A stretch of 64,000 nt of DNA, taken from positions 248,001-312,000 of the forward strand of contig JANEZZ010002704.1 of the NCBI GenBank assembly GCA_026122225.1. Direction: 5' to 3'. The notes beneath the pieces were generated by a model that searched no databases, was not told where the DNA came from, and worked only from the letters and a program-made list of their open reading frames with translations. The translations under genes and the position numbers were made by a program. Shown here in pieces: positions 10,979 to 22,189 of the stretch (positions are counted from its first letter, which is position 1; each line of letters opens with the position of its first letter). Origin of the DNA: Heloderma charlesbogerti (lineage: Eukaryota > Chordata > Lepidosauria > Squamata > Helodermatidae).

Positions 10979-12056
10979 TTACGTTAGCTTACGTATTGTT
11001 ATTGTCCCTTCCCACACCCTCAGTGCTGGGTAATGTCAGGAGCACCCTAGCAGCCTCTTTCACTATACTCCAAAAGCAAACTCAAGACACAGACGAAAGG
11101 ATTCTTTTCAAGGCTTTAATCCTTTTACAACTTAATGACTCTTTCAGATGCTAATCACCAGCAACTAAGCAATGAACAGCAGAGCAGCCTATGCTCCGGG
11201 TAGGTAGTTGATCCCCATTTGAAGGAGAATCACTTGAAGACCCTGAACCTATGGGCTAGGGAGAGATCCTCCCTCTTTCCCTTGGGTCCATGGGACGCGG
11301 TCGTTGCTTGCGCGCCAAACGGGCGCTACGCCTCCTTTCCGCGCCCTCCATCACTCGTCGCTCCCTGCGTCTGCATCAAGCGTCCAGCAAGCCCCCCTCC
11401 CGCACTTGCTCACTGCCAGGGTCACTCTCTATCTCAGAAATGCCGGCAGGAGGAATCCCTGCCAGCTGCTGTACCTGTGAGGGATGAGCTGGCTCCTCTC
11501 CCACACATTGCTGATCCTCCTCAGAATCAGAACTGCTCTGGGGTTCTATCGGCTCAGTTTCCACCCTGACAGGTATACAGGCTTGGTGAATTTGGAGCAG
11601 AATGTGTGCAGGTGGGCCATCCCGTCTGTTACATTATAGAAAGACAGGATCCCAGCCTCATAATCCAGAAAATCCCCGACTTGTTCTGGATCATAGTCGT
11701 CTGAATTGGGATCCTCTCCCCATTGTAGAACGCCCAGTATTCAAAGTCAAACCTCTTGCTGCACCAGGACGCTCGGTTCCACCCCAAACGGCAAAGTTCG
11801 GAGTCTCCTTTTCTCTTGATGGACGGGTAAGCTGCCCCAATCCACCACCCTTGCTCAGCCTGAAGCAAATCCACCTCCCAGTAATGGCTCCCAGCAAAGA
11901 AAGCATCTCTGCTCATGGCCTGCCAGAGCTTGTCAAATCTCTCCGGGCTCGAGGGGTAAAACCGCCTTCTCCAGCAATAGCTGACTGAAAGACGATCCTC
12001 AGACAAGGTCAGCCTGGGGTGCAAACTGTTTATCTCCAGGGTGGGGGATCCTGCAT
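10979..12056 (-). pseudogene. TRIM14: TRIM14 terminal exon (PRYSPRY), frameshifted and split by an LTR
   Basis: The acceptor is tttccctgcag at 12057-12058. The PRY/SPRY text LHPRLTLSEDRLSV, FAGSHYWEVDLLQAEQGWW and [10 protein letters not shown] is in one frame. A one-base break at about 11708-11723 moves the rest ([32 protein letters not shown]) to another frame. At 11571 the coding sequence is interrupted by the solo LTR, and the last codons (YPALRVWEGTITIRKLT, then TAA at 10979-10981) resume beyond it. Read as it stands, the first frame stops at 11629; the ancestral frame would stop a few codons inside the LTR. Confidence 0.9.
11034..11571 (-). mobile_element. solo LTR inserted in TRIM14 coding sequence
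   Basis: The termini are TGTCAGG and CCTGACA, a typical TG...CA inverted end, flanked by GGTAA (11029-11033) and GGTAT (11572-11576), a 5-bp target duplication with one difference. The length is 538 bp. On the - strand it has an ATTAAA-like signal (ggattaaagccttg) before its end. No internal retroelement region is present, so it is a solo LTR. A 62-codon open stretch (11376-11564) inside it looks like LTR sequence rather than a gene. Whether it is Ty3/gypsy or retroviral cannot be told from this sequence. Confidence 0.85.
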
Positions 12057-12196
12057 CTGCAGGGAAACATTTGCAGGAAATACACTGCATATAAAGAAGC
12101 ACCTGAAGCCCTGCCAAGGGTAGCTTTTTAACCAGCTGCACCTCAGCGAAGAACAAGCTATGAAACCAGACACAGGACCTCTGCCAAAACCAGCAT

Positions 12197-12226
12197 CCCC
12201 ATATCTCCTCCTCCTCCTCCTCCTCC
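12197..12226. repeat. (CTC)n microsatellite
   Basis: This is a run of CTC triplets in the TRIM14 intron. It appears as a poly-Glu start in a read-through frame but lies upstream of the exon acceptor. Confidence 0.9.
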
Positions 12227-12548
12227 ACATCTAGTGAAACCTGCTGTGTGATGTGACATCATGACGTTGTGCATTTCCTTACCCCAGCCAGCCGCAGCTC
12301 AATGATATGTAGCGAGGATGAGGAAACTCTGAGTGTGAAATTCACCATAACGAGCGGGGAGAAGGTAGACACAGAGCTGTCATTTTTGGTAGCAGCTTCA
12401 TGTCTTCTACCCCATCTGGTTCTGCCCTCAAAGCCAATCTTCCTGATTCTATACACACTGGCCTCTCCTTCCTTCATTTGCTAATGTTACTTTGTAAACC
12501 AAGAAATGCACTCATTGGGGCTATGCAGATGAAGACGTGAGCCTATAC

Positions 12549-12676
12549 CAACTTGTGGCCTGCCAGATGTTTTGGCCTACAACTCCCATCACCCTCATCA
12601 TTGGCTATGCTGGCTAGGGCTGATGGGAGTTGTAGGCCAAAACATCAAGAGGGCCACAAGCTGCCCACCCCTGGAC
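12549..12676. repeat. foldback MITE (TACAACTCCCAT family)
   Basis: The arms are ttttggcctacaactcccat and its mirror atgggagttgtaggccaaaa around a ggctatgctggctagggc centre, with gcccacccctgg at the end. It resembles a non-autonomous hAT-type element. Confidence 0.75.
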
Positions 12677-13186
12677 AACGCAAAGAGAATTGGCCTTGGC
12701 TCACAAAAGGCTGGTGCCACCAGTGTCAGGGGGCAGGTTAAGTTCCTCCCAGCCCCACCATGGTTGCACCTCTGTATTTTTTCTGTTATAAGTGACTGGC
12801 TGCCATTCACCCCTATGAGGAAAAGCAAAGTGCTGCACTTGGGGACACAGCGAGGGCAAAACCAGCCCTGATGCTGCTTGTCCCAGCCTGGACTGACAAG
12901 AGATCTCACAGGAAGGCCCAATGTGTGTCTGCGTGCAGAAGAACCGGAGATGCACAGCACCTGCCTAGACGCCCATGCAAGATACGAGCCTCCCCTCCCC
13001 ACCAGCCTGTGAGGAAAAGCAGCAGCCAGCAAGGTGAAGTGTCATCATCTGCACCTCTTTAAATAGGCTCTTTAAAGGCCACATGCACTTTTCACTGTTT
13101 TAATTATTTGTTAACAGTTCTATATAAATCTTACGTCAGCTGCGCTAAGAACCTTGTCAGCTGCGGAACAGGGTAAACTGGTTTAA

Positions 13187-13522
13187 AGCAGGGGTGGAGA
13201 ACCTCAGACCCGAAGTCCAAATCCAGGCCCTCCTGGGGTCCCCAGATGGCCATGTCCCTTCCCCTGGCCCCACTCCCTTTCCCCCAACTATTTGGTGGTT
13301 TCCTGGCTTTTGTGTAGTTTTTTCCCCCATTCTAAAAAATTGAACTGCCTCTCCTACGGCCCAGTTACAGCCAAAAAGAGCTTAAAGCTAAAATATGCTG
13401 GTATTTCCGGCCCTGCCCGTTTTCCCTTTGGCCCCGCCCACCAATGGAATGCAGCCCCCAAGAGCTTCTCTGAAATGGAATGTGGCCCTTGGGCTGAAAG
13501 AGGTTCGACTCCCCTGCTTTAA
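13187..13522. repeat. interspersed repeat, CAGGGGTGGAGAACCT ends
   Basis: It starts agcaggggtggagaacctca and ends gaggttcgactcccctgctt, an imperfect terminal inverted repeat. It contains ggtttcctggcttttgtgta. This is the most complete copy of this family in the window. Confidence 0.6.
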
Positions 13523-14309
13523 ATAAACAAATAAATGATGGATATTTTCTTAGATGATGATGATAGCAACAGCAACTAATGTAGCACAGGGGCTAGGAGG
13601 CTGCTGTTAGGTATGTCGCGAATGTTTGTTTTCTGCTTCGTTTTTGGCGATCCTCTCTCAGTTCAGCTCCCCGAACTGAAGTTCACAAACCCTCCCCCCA
13701 CCCCTGTTCGGTTGCAGTCGAGCAATTCCCCCGACATCTCAGGCGCTATGGTGATCCTGTTCACATGTTTCCCCCGGCTCTCGCCAAGCAGGTGTTTGGC
13801 GGACGGCTTCGGCGGCTATCCCTTCATTTTCACACACTTGCCCCTGATGTGCGCATCTGCGTATGTGCACATTTTCTGGGTGAAAAAAAGCTGCGCAGCT
13901 GCCAGAGCCCTTCTGATTTTGCGCATTCAATGAAGTGAGAAATGCCACAGCCACAGAGAGATCCAGGTGTTGTGGGGAGGAAGGGAACAGAAAAAGATGA
14001 GAGCAAGCAAGCCCCTTCCTACCTGAATGATGGTCGTTTCATTCACACTGAAATGGGCCATTGTCCTCAATTTCTGCATAACAATGAGAAAGTACTATTC
14101 CTTAACACTTGAAAGTTGAGATAGCCACCGAGCAAGAAGATGTGCTATTATGGGGCAAATCTCTCCTAAAATTTAGAATTTTACTCCAACATTTGAGAGA
14201 CTATGTTCACAGGCAGAAAATACAGAAAGAAAAAGATAGTTCCTTAATTCATAAATCAATATATGTGCACATATCTTTGGGCAGTGCTTTTCAATAGGGA
14301 AATAAATTA

Positions 14310-14425
14310 TTGTTTTACTGTGTGCTTTTTGGTTTTAATTTTTGTGAACGGCGGACCAGAGAGCTTCGACTATTGGGCGGAATAGAAATGAAATACCCAA
14401 ATACCCAAACAAACAAATAAACAAA
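14310..14425 (+). repeat. L2/CR1-clade LINE 3' end
   Basis: Text ggttttaatttttgtgaacg and attgggcggaatagaaatga matches the tail of the element at 62115-62700. Confidence 0.6.
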
Positions 14426-16224
14426 CAATTAATAAAAAGGGCAGTGTGGCGTTGGTCTCTTGGTTGTGGTGGCATTTTCTGTGTTTGTATTTCGGCTTGG
14501 CCGGGGTGACCACTGGGCTGTGAGAGCCAAAAGGACAGCCCACGAAATATGCCCATGATGGTGATACTGCTGTCACACTACTGGGAATTATATACTATAT
14601 ATATCTGGAGAAATGGGAAGTTCCCTTGCCAGCTGCAGCAGGCATGGTGCTAGGCTTTGCAGCAGGAGCAGACCGACATACCTATCTAATTCTTTCCTCC
14701 AGTGCCTCCTTCCCAGTCATGCAGACTAGAAATGCGCACAAACCTCATTTTCCATATTTCTGCTTCTTGCATTTCTGTGTGTCTGTCGCAGTGTGGAAGC
14801 CATCAGAACACTCCCCCTACCCCAAAACAAGGGTCCCGATGTCTCATAGGAAACAGCTGGAAGTCCTTCATGAGTAGGAAGAATTGCCGGGCATGGCTGG
14901 AGTTTCTTGTGGCCCACTGAATGTGCAGTGCATTTTTAAAAAGCTCTCCTTTTTAAAAATCATTTTCTCGTTATGATTTAACTGGAGCTGTACATATTGG
15001 AGCACCGTTGTGTGAGGAATTTAACCAGCAACACATCCCAATATTGATAAGAGATAACAGAAATGTGCCTTTTCTGCACAGCAAGAATTACTCCAACCCT
15101 CCTACCTATATGTTCTAAAAAGTATTGTCCTCACCAATAACAAATACTCAAATTGCTGCTGGAATGGGTATTTGGGCACCATGGCATCTCACAAACATAC
15201 ACTGCATTCCTGAAAGAAGGAAGAGTACAGGGGACCTATGGCATTTTCTCTCTCAACATGATCTGAGAGGCAGCGCTTCCAACTAGCTGTATTTTTACAA
15301 GGGGCCATTCCTCCATGTTCGCATGAAGAATGTACTACACAATGGAGAGTGTGCATGTGGGAGGGGGGACATGCTACTTGAACACCAGTTTCCCTTGTAT
15401 GACTGGCTCTGTGATGACATCCCAGTGTAGACAGGAAAGACTGCAGGCATGGGAAGAGAGCCCAGGACAAACCAAGGAGCACAGTTATACTAATGCCATT
15501 TCCAACCTTGCTCTTATTGCACTGGGATGACTGCAGTGACTTACACTGTACACCAGTCCCATGAAACCTGTGACAACCACATAAACATAAATTCATTCAG
15601 GCAAAGGTCATGACAACAGAGTGTCTCTTTACTTTGCACGGTCAATTAAAATATATAGAACAGGAATATTTTAATTGTATACAACTGCTCCATTAAGACG
15701 ACAAACAATATCATACCCATAACACAGCCTGCACATATGCTAACTGCAGAATGGGGAAAACAAAAAGGACTGCAGTTGTGTACCTCAAGCAGAGGTATTG
15801 CTTGGTAGGAATAGAAAAGGAAAGGCACCTCTTCCATTCAGACACAGCAGCAGGCACCTAAATCAGTCCCCCTCCCCCTTGCCCTTTCCACAGCCAGGCA
15901 TGTGAATGAATATCTGACCGACCGTAGTTGACAGACATTCAGTTATATCCCCAGGCAGTCAGCTAAAGAGAATGAATGAGGTACTCAGTCACCTGCCCCG
16001 GCCTGTCCTTTATCATGGAAATGCATACTTAAAACAAGAGAGAGGTGATTTTGCTTATTGCCCTCAGTTAGCAGATGAACAGTGTTGCTGATTTCTGAGC
16101 GTGTGGGTCTTCCCACATTCTACCTAATGAACCAAAAATACTGTGATGATTGAGAGAAGTAGTCAAAGCCTCCACCTGCTTCCACAGAAGCCTCAGTCTT
16201 ACAAGGGGACTTTGGCTCTTTCAA

Positions 16225-16470
16225 ATTCTTTTTCTTTATTTATTACAGTTATATGCCGCCTTTTCCCCTCCTTAAAGAACCCAAGGCGGCATGCATAATC
16301 CTCCTCCTCTCCATTTTATCCTCACAACAACAACCCTGTGCGGTCAGTTGGGCTGAGAGTCTGTGACTGGCCCAAAGTCACCCAGTGAGCTTCCATGGAC
16401 GAGTGGGGACTAGAAGTTCTAGAACCAGGGTCTTCTGACTCCTAGTCCAACACGTCATCTCTCTCTCTCT
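16225..16470 (-). repeat. SINE, antisense
   Basis: It contains ttatatgccgccttttcccc, acaacaaccctgtgcggtca, ggcccaaagtcacccagtga and cctagtccaacac, the reverse of a tRNA-derived SINE common in squamates. A (CT)n run follows at about 16457. Confidence 0.6.
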
Positions 16471-17763
16471 GCATCAACATAATTTCTTCCAGAGATCAGC
16501 TTTTAATTTCAGCAAGCCCCGTCCTAGCTAGCACCCTTCTTTCCAGGAAACTCATTCTGATGATGGATGGAGCTACTGCTGCTTTTTCCTCTCTGAGCTG
16601 CCTCCAAATTTCCCTGATTTACCAGGGGTTTGCACCATATAGCCCAGTCCAGTACCTGTCCCAGTGAAGCCCCACCCCCCTCCTCAAACACTGTTGGAGA
16701 GAGGTTGCCACATCACAATGGCACATTTTCTGAGGTTTACAAAACTCAAATAAGTTGCCTTCTGGGGGAATTAGCAACTGGAGCCAGAAGCCTACACACC
16801 ACACACACAGAAGGAAAAGTAGGGGTGGAGAGGAAGCTACAATTTGTAAAAGCATCCTCCCAACAAACAAAAGCGATATATTTTTCTTGCCTGAAGCCCT
16901 CTTCTGCAGATAGGAGCTAGTGCGCACTGCAACTCCTGCCTGCCTGGTGAAATTCCAAAAATTCCCATGTCTGTTAATCTGCAATAGCACTGAACTGAAC
17001 TGCCCCCCCCCCCCGGGCATATAATTGTGCATATTTGCAGACAACAAAAGATTCAAGTGCCCAGTGCCCTGGAGGCTCCTTGTCAATGTCAACGCATTAG
17101 CAAAACAAAGGAGAGGAGAGGTGCAGCTGACAGAATCAATGAGTGAGTCACAGAGATGACTCAACACGCTAATGGCTTACAGAATGAAAAATGGTGTAGC
17201 TGAAAGTGCGCATTTCAGAGATGTAAAAGTGTGCAAATTCGAAGCTTTGTGTGCGCACATCCCCTTTTGCGCATATCAATCTCAGAGTCAAAAAAAAAAC
17301 TGTCGAAGCCACAACCACTTTGTGGGGGCGATTGTCGGTGATCGTCGATCACTGAGTGCTTCGACAAACAGGAGGAAGGTGAGCAGCAGTGAGTTCCCAA
17401 TATGGGGGCAATAATACTGGCCTACCTTACATATTTGTCGCACAGTTTACTAGATAACATATGTGAAGTGCTCTGAAGACTTTTGAGCTCTATAGAAATA
17501 CTACTATTAATAAATTGCCTAATTAAATGCCAGCAATGGGTGTTCAACGAGGTTGATTCCATCGCTGAAGTTTCTGCAACAGCCACCTAGTGGCAAGGTA
17601 CTGACTAAAAATTAAACTGGAGAAATGCTGTTTTATGGACACGTTCACATGGGAACAGGATTCCAGAACAAGGGATGGCTGCTTGGGGCGTTCTGATGGG
17701 ACCCATATAGAACATTATACATCTTTATTTATGTAAATGGAGAGTTGCATGCCACATACCAGT

Positions 17764-17875
17764 CTTCCTCAACCTGGTGCCCTCCAGATGATTTGGACGT
17801 CAACTCCCATCAGCTCCAGCCAGCATAGCCAATGGCCAGTAATTCTGGGAACTGATGTCCAAAACATCTAGAGGG
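17764..17875. repeat. foldback MITE (TACAACTCCCAT family), hosting a nested insertion at its edge
   Basis: It starts cttcctcaacctggtgccct and ends gatgtccaaaacatctagag. Its last bases provide the target duplication of the hAT-like element that starts at 17876. Confidence 0.7.
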
Positions 17876-18565
17876 TAGGGATATACGAAAGTCACTTACC
17901 TGTTCGCAGATTATGTTGATGGTGGGGGGGAGGTGTTCCGTCTCTCCCCCCGGAATCCTCGCCGGCTGGCTCCACTCCGCAGGGATTCTGAGGAGCCGCC
18001 AGCCGGCTCCGCCAGCAGTTGGACATCCGGCCGCTGGCTAGCAGGGAGGCAAATGGCGGCGGCTGTAGCCACCGCCGTTTGCGTCCCTGCAGTCAGCCGT
18101 GCTAGGCTACATAAATGTTTACATAGCCTATCATGTCTGACTTTAAAAAATACAACAATGTGCGTATGCAAATGGCGGCAGCCATAGTCGCCGCCATTTG
18201 CGTACGTGCGGGTTGTGTTTTTTTTTAAAGTCAGACGTGATAGGCTACGTAAACATTTACGTAGCCTATCACGGTTTTTTTTTTTAAACCTAGCCATGAT
18301 AGGCTACGTAAATCTTTACGTAGCCTATCACGTCTTTTTTTTTTTACACTGGAAATGGAGGCGGCGGCGGCTGGTCGGAAGACTGGCCGCCACAGCCGCC
18401 ACCGCCAAACCACCACCGCCGCAGCCGCCGCCGCCCAGAAGATCCGCCCCAGGTAAGTCTTGTCCCGGGGGGGGGGGGCAGGCCGTTCCACACTGATTTC
18501 GGGGGGCCGAATGCACTGGCATTCAGCCTCCCCGAGATCCGTGGCGGAATTCTCTGACATCCCTA
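17876..18565. mobile_element. hAT-like palindrome-array MITE, copy 3 (complete)
   Basis: The ends are TAGGGATAT and ACATCCCTA. The flanks CTAGAGGG (17868-17875) and CTACAGGG (18566-18573) form an 8-bp duplication with one mismatch. In the middle, CGTGATAGGCTACGTAAA, a 2-base loop and its exact mirror form a perfect 18-bp-arm hairpin at about 18236-18273. A second, near-perfect hairpin is at about 18294-18332. A gcaaatggcggc palindrome arm pair spans about 18050-18200. No ORF of transposase type is present. Confidence 0.85.
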
Positions 18566-18623
18566 CTACAGGGTCACACATTCCCCATCTCTGGTTTAGA
18601 TAGTGTGTGTGAAAGGTTACATC

Positions 18624-18838
18624 TAGGGATGTCCGGATTTTGTTAAAACCATTTCATCTGTGTTTTGCAGGTTATCAGTCATTTTTCATTCCACCATTTG
18701 CTCACTAACAGAATCTGACTGGGGTGGGGGGGAGGTATGAGAATTTCATTCTAGTTGTGCTGATGCGCATTAGCGCTAATGCACACTAGTGCTAATGTGC
18801 ATTAGCACAAGTGCAAATTTGTGCGCACCCCCCCCCAA
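18624..18838 (+). repeat. hAT-like left-end fragment
   Basis: It starts TAGGGATGTCCGG and contains ctgtgttttgcaggttatca and cattccaccatttgctcact. A related sequence starts at 56917. A hairpin-like run of gcattagcgctaatgc units follows. No right end was found. Confidence 0.4.
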
Positions 18839-19378
18839 TATATATATATAAAAAACCAGTCTGAAAGTCCACAGAATTGGGAAAAGTCTGTGCATTACAA
18901 AACTCCTGTTCTAAACCTCCTTGAGCTGAGCATTCAAACCGTGGCTGGCCGCATGGAGAAAACACAGCACAATGCTGCATAAGAAATACGTACGCTTTAA
19001 GAAGAGTAACCGATCAACACGAGAGTTTGCTTGTAACAAGACCCATGGCTCCTACTTCAAGGTGCTGTTAAGGCTACTAAAGACATCTTAGCAAACAAAG
19101 TAAAAAGCAAAACAAAGAGACAATGCCTTTTCAAGATGCAGGCACTTGATTTGGTGAAGCATGGAATTTTAAAAGAGGAATGTAACTTCTCTCGTTCTTT
19201 AAATTTCCATCACAACCTGGAATAACAGCAGACCTAGTCTGAATTTCACATCCTGTTTACCCAAGTTAAAGACAGCCCAATTAGATTATCAATCCAAATA
19301 GAACGTTTTAAAACAAAATTATCTTGCTACAGTTACTTCAGGTAGCAATGGAGACACTTTGAATTCCAAAGGCTCTAG

Positions 19379-19575
19379 CCCAGGGCTTCAGCACCTCAGG
19401 TCCAGGGTCCCAATCTGGGTTCCCCAGATGGTCACACCCCTTCTCCTGGCCCCACCCCCTTCCAATGATTATTTGGTGCTTTCCTGGCTTCTGCACAGCT
19501 TTTTCCTCATTCTAAAATGGGTGGACAACACATGGCCCCCATGGGCCCATCACTGTCCCCCAAAACTGTAAAAAA
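19379..19575. repeat. interspersed repeat fragment, GGGGAACCT family
   Basis: It contains ccagatggtcacacccc and ggtgctttcctggcttctgc, close to the copy at 13187. Confidence 0.5.
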
Positions 19576-19866
19576 AGAAGAAGGGGGTAATGGCACCTAT
19601 AGCAGCTACAGGGCTGCAAACAAGCTAATGTTGACCCTTCTGGTGCTTTGTAGCGGCTACAGACACCATTTTTTTCTTTAAAAGGATTTCAGCATCATGG
19701 GGGAGGTGCAGCCCATGGGAGCTGTGAAAATCTGCTCTAATTTTTTAGGAAGCACAAGCACATGTTCAAGAGCACAAATCCATTCTTAGCTGCAGAGAGA
19801 ATACCTCTAGGCTAGGGAGACATCACGTGGTGTCATAAGTTATCAACTTGGTGGTTTCACACCTAC

Positions 19867-20029
19867 CTTCCTGGAGCGGAGCTTTGAGCGGCTTCTGCAA
19901 GATGGACTGAAGAGTCTCCACAAAGCACTTCACATGGTGTGTAACGTGTTCAAACGACATGGGCACCGGAACCAACTGCTCTGCAGAGATCCTCTGCTTC
20001 AACATTTCCTTTTCTATTCCACTGTACTT
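19867..20029 (-). pseudogene. TRIM14: TRIM14 linker exon
   Basis: The acceptor is gttctccag|AAG and the donor GGAAG|GTAGGT. The 163 nt read KYSGIEKEMLKQRISAEQ, then PVPMSFEHVTHHVKCFVE and LQKPLKAPLQE, matching the TRIM14 segment between coiled coil and PRYSPRY. No lesion is visible in this exon, and its final base pairs in phase with the next exon. Confidence 0.85.
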
Positions 20030-20338
20030 CTGGAGAACAAGAAACTGATTCTTAAAGTTTCCTTATGGCTAATGTTTCCTCCCTCCTGCTCCCAAGGACC
20101 CACACCACCCCAAGGTGTCCTCCCTATGGAGAAGGTGCTGCTTAGCCATGGACTCATCCCACAGTGCCTCTGTGTCATTTAAAGGCCTGGCATCAAGTGG
20201 CAGGGACCAATCACACACGTCTTTCCCATAAAAGTAGCATCTGCTTGGGTTCAGGGGTGACAATCAGGTGGGAAGGGCCCAGATGGTTGGCCCTGCCCGT
20301 GTGGTGCTGGGCCATCAGAACATGTGGCCAGTCTCTAA

Positions 20339-20451
20339 GGCAGCCTTCCCCAACCTGGCGCCCCTGCCCAAACTCCCCAGCAAAGCTGGCTGGACAACTC
20401 TGGGTGTTGTGGTCCAACACATCTGGGGGGGGCAGGTTGAGGAAGGCTGCT
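20339..20451. repeat. foldback MITE (TACAACTCCCAT family)
   Basis: The ends ggcagccttccccaacctg and caggttgaggaaggctgc mirror each other around ggctggacaactctgggtgt. Confidence 0.65.
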
Positions 20452-20711
20452 TTAACATCTGACACATGCTCATGTGAATGGGGCCATCCCAGATAGACCA
20501 TTCATATCACTTCTGACACAAAATACTTTACCTTGAAGTCAGTTCACATCTTATGCAGCTGCAAGTCACCAAGTAACATCTGTGAACCAGGCCTTAGAGC
20601 ATGCACGGACGATGGAACTAAGGCCTGTTCTGATGTGGGCAACAGAAACAGTTCACAGTGCTTCACTGGGAACCCATATTGCCTCAGACTCAGGTCCTTC
20701 TGTCCGACAGA

Positions 20712-20896
20712 AGCCCTGTTCAGGCATTCTATCTGTGTAGGAAGTATGCTGATTCTTGTCCTGGATCGTGTGGAGCACCTCCACAGATACAGGAGGCTCT
20801 CCCCTTCTGACCATCGCCCTCCATGAGCATGAGGAGGGGCGCTTCCTCTCCTCACACGATCACTTCCTACACAGATTGAATGCCTGAATGGGGCTA
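20712..20896. repeat. foldback MITE with long terminal inverted repeats
   Basis: The left arm ttcaggcattctatctgtgt and right arm acacagattgaatgcctgaa mirror each other over about 30 bp. The centre is CT-rich and GAG-rich. There is no coding capacity. Confidence 0.7.
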
Positions 20897-22189
20897 GAGA
20901 CAAGGCTGGAACTGGGATAAGGACCTTTTCTTGCCCAAAGAGAGACAGGAATAAAGGAAAACAGATTACCATTACGTACCCATTTAACCTACTACCTACT
21001 GATAAAACCACTGGAGAAAGACTATAGTGGGGTTTTTTCCCCCAGAGAGCTGAAGACAGAAAGAGGGATTACTGCCTAGGATATATACACTTGTCCCATT
21101 TTTGCCACAGGTGAACATGATTTGTACGTTTTCATATTGTTTCAGAAACTTCGAGGCAACGGTGAAGCAAATAAGATGTGTGTTCATACACTGTAATAAG
21201 GGAAACTTTGATTATATCACCTTCAGTTCACTTAAAAATAATTGTTCTTACATTTCTATTCCTCTTCTTAACCAAAAGTTTCTGGACATGGCTACCATAA
21301 TCTACTGAATATATTTAATGTTAATGGGTGGATAAAACCTATTAATTAAAAATAACAACATAACATACAATGTCCTAAAACCATACAACAGGAAACAAAA
21401 ATGACAAAAGAACAAAAAGCAACATGAACCACTCCCTTAGGAAATATTTCAAAATGAGCTTCTGTTGCCAGGATCAAAGCTAATTAGCAAAGCTTTTTAA
21501 AGCATTGTGTAACCCACTGGTATAGTTTTCTTTAAGAATTCTGAGTGGGGATATTCCTGCACATGCTCAGTAAAGGAGTGATATAGGGAGCGGCCACCAT
21601 TTTAGGCAGTTACCAAAATTGCAGCGTGGAAGAGACTTGATTTCTCCTCCCTGTAAGACCCTGAACCCTTGAGACAGGTTAGTAGGGAGGTTTCCTTCTG
21701 AAATGTTTTTAAAGAGTCATGATTTTTTTCCAAACACTATGAGCTCCTTGTTGTTTATGTTCTTTTATATTGTATAAAGGGTTGTTTGCAAAGTGTGCTC
21801 CTGTGTTACTGGATTCGTCCACCTTGAGAAGCTTGCTGCGGAGCTGGAGTGAACTGAGTAGAGACTGTTTTACTTCTTCGGCCAGCAGAAAAGTCAAGTT
21901 TCAGAGAGAAGTTTTATTTATATTTTTGTTGTGGACTCAAGCTGAAGACAGAACTTTGAGATGGCTGTGCTCTGTTTTATTGTTTTGGTGATAAGTGAAT
22001 TGTTATGCATGTAAAATTATTACATGTGCGTTATTATTGTTTTTAGTTAAGAAATTACAATGATATGTGTTAATTGTCCCTGTACAAGGCCTTTGCTGTG
22101 AGTCCCTTTAGAGACCCTGAAGAAAAGTGTTACAGCTCAATCGCCTAAATATCTAGAGGAAATTAGCCAGTCTAGCCTACCTAGGAACG

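Larger units (their letters stand above)
12057..19866 (-). other. TRIM14: TRIM14 last intron, repeat-rich
   Basis: The intron contains foldback elements (12549, 17764), the GGGGAACCT repeat (13187), an L2-like tail (14310), a SINE (16225), hAT copy 3 (17876) and a GGGGAACCT fragment (19379). The (CTC)n tract at 12197-12226 lies just upstream of the PRYSPRY acceptor. I see no other gene. Confidence 0.6.

Noticed and set aside
11376..11564. 62-codon open frame near the TRIM14 end
   Set aside because: It lies wholly inside the solo LTR, so it is not a TRIM14 C-terminus or a separate gene.
11602..11988. 128-codon + strand open frame
   Set aside because: It is antisense to the PRYSPRY exon, whose - strand reading matches TRIM14 closely.
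15189..15596. 135-codon - strand open frame in a TRIM14 intron
   Set aside because: No similarity that I recognise, no flanking splice sites that fit TRIM14, and a length expected by chance.
17911..18581. Open frames of 80-130 codons on both strands
   Set aside because: They fall inside the hAT-like hairpin element and reflect its palindromes and GC-rich blocks.
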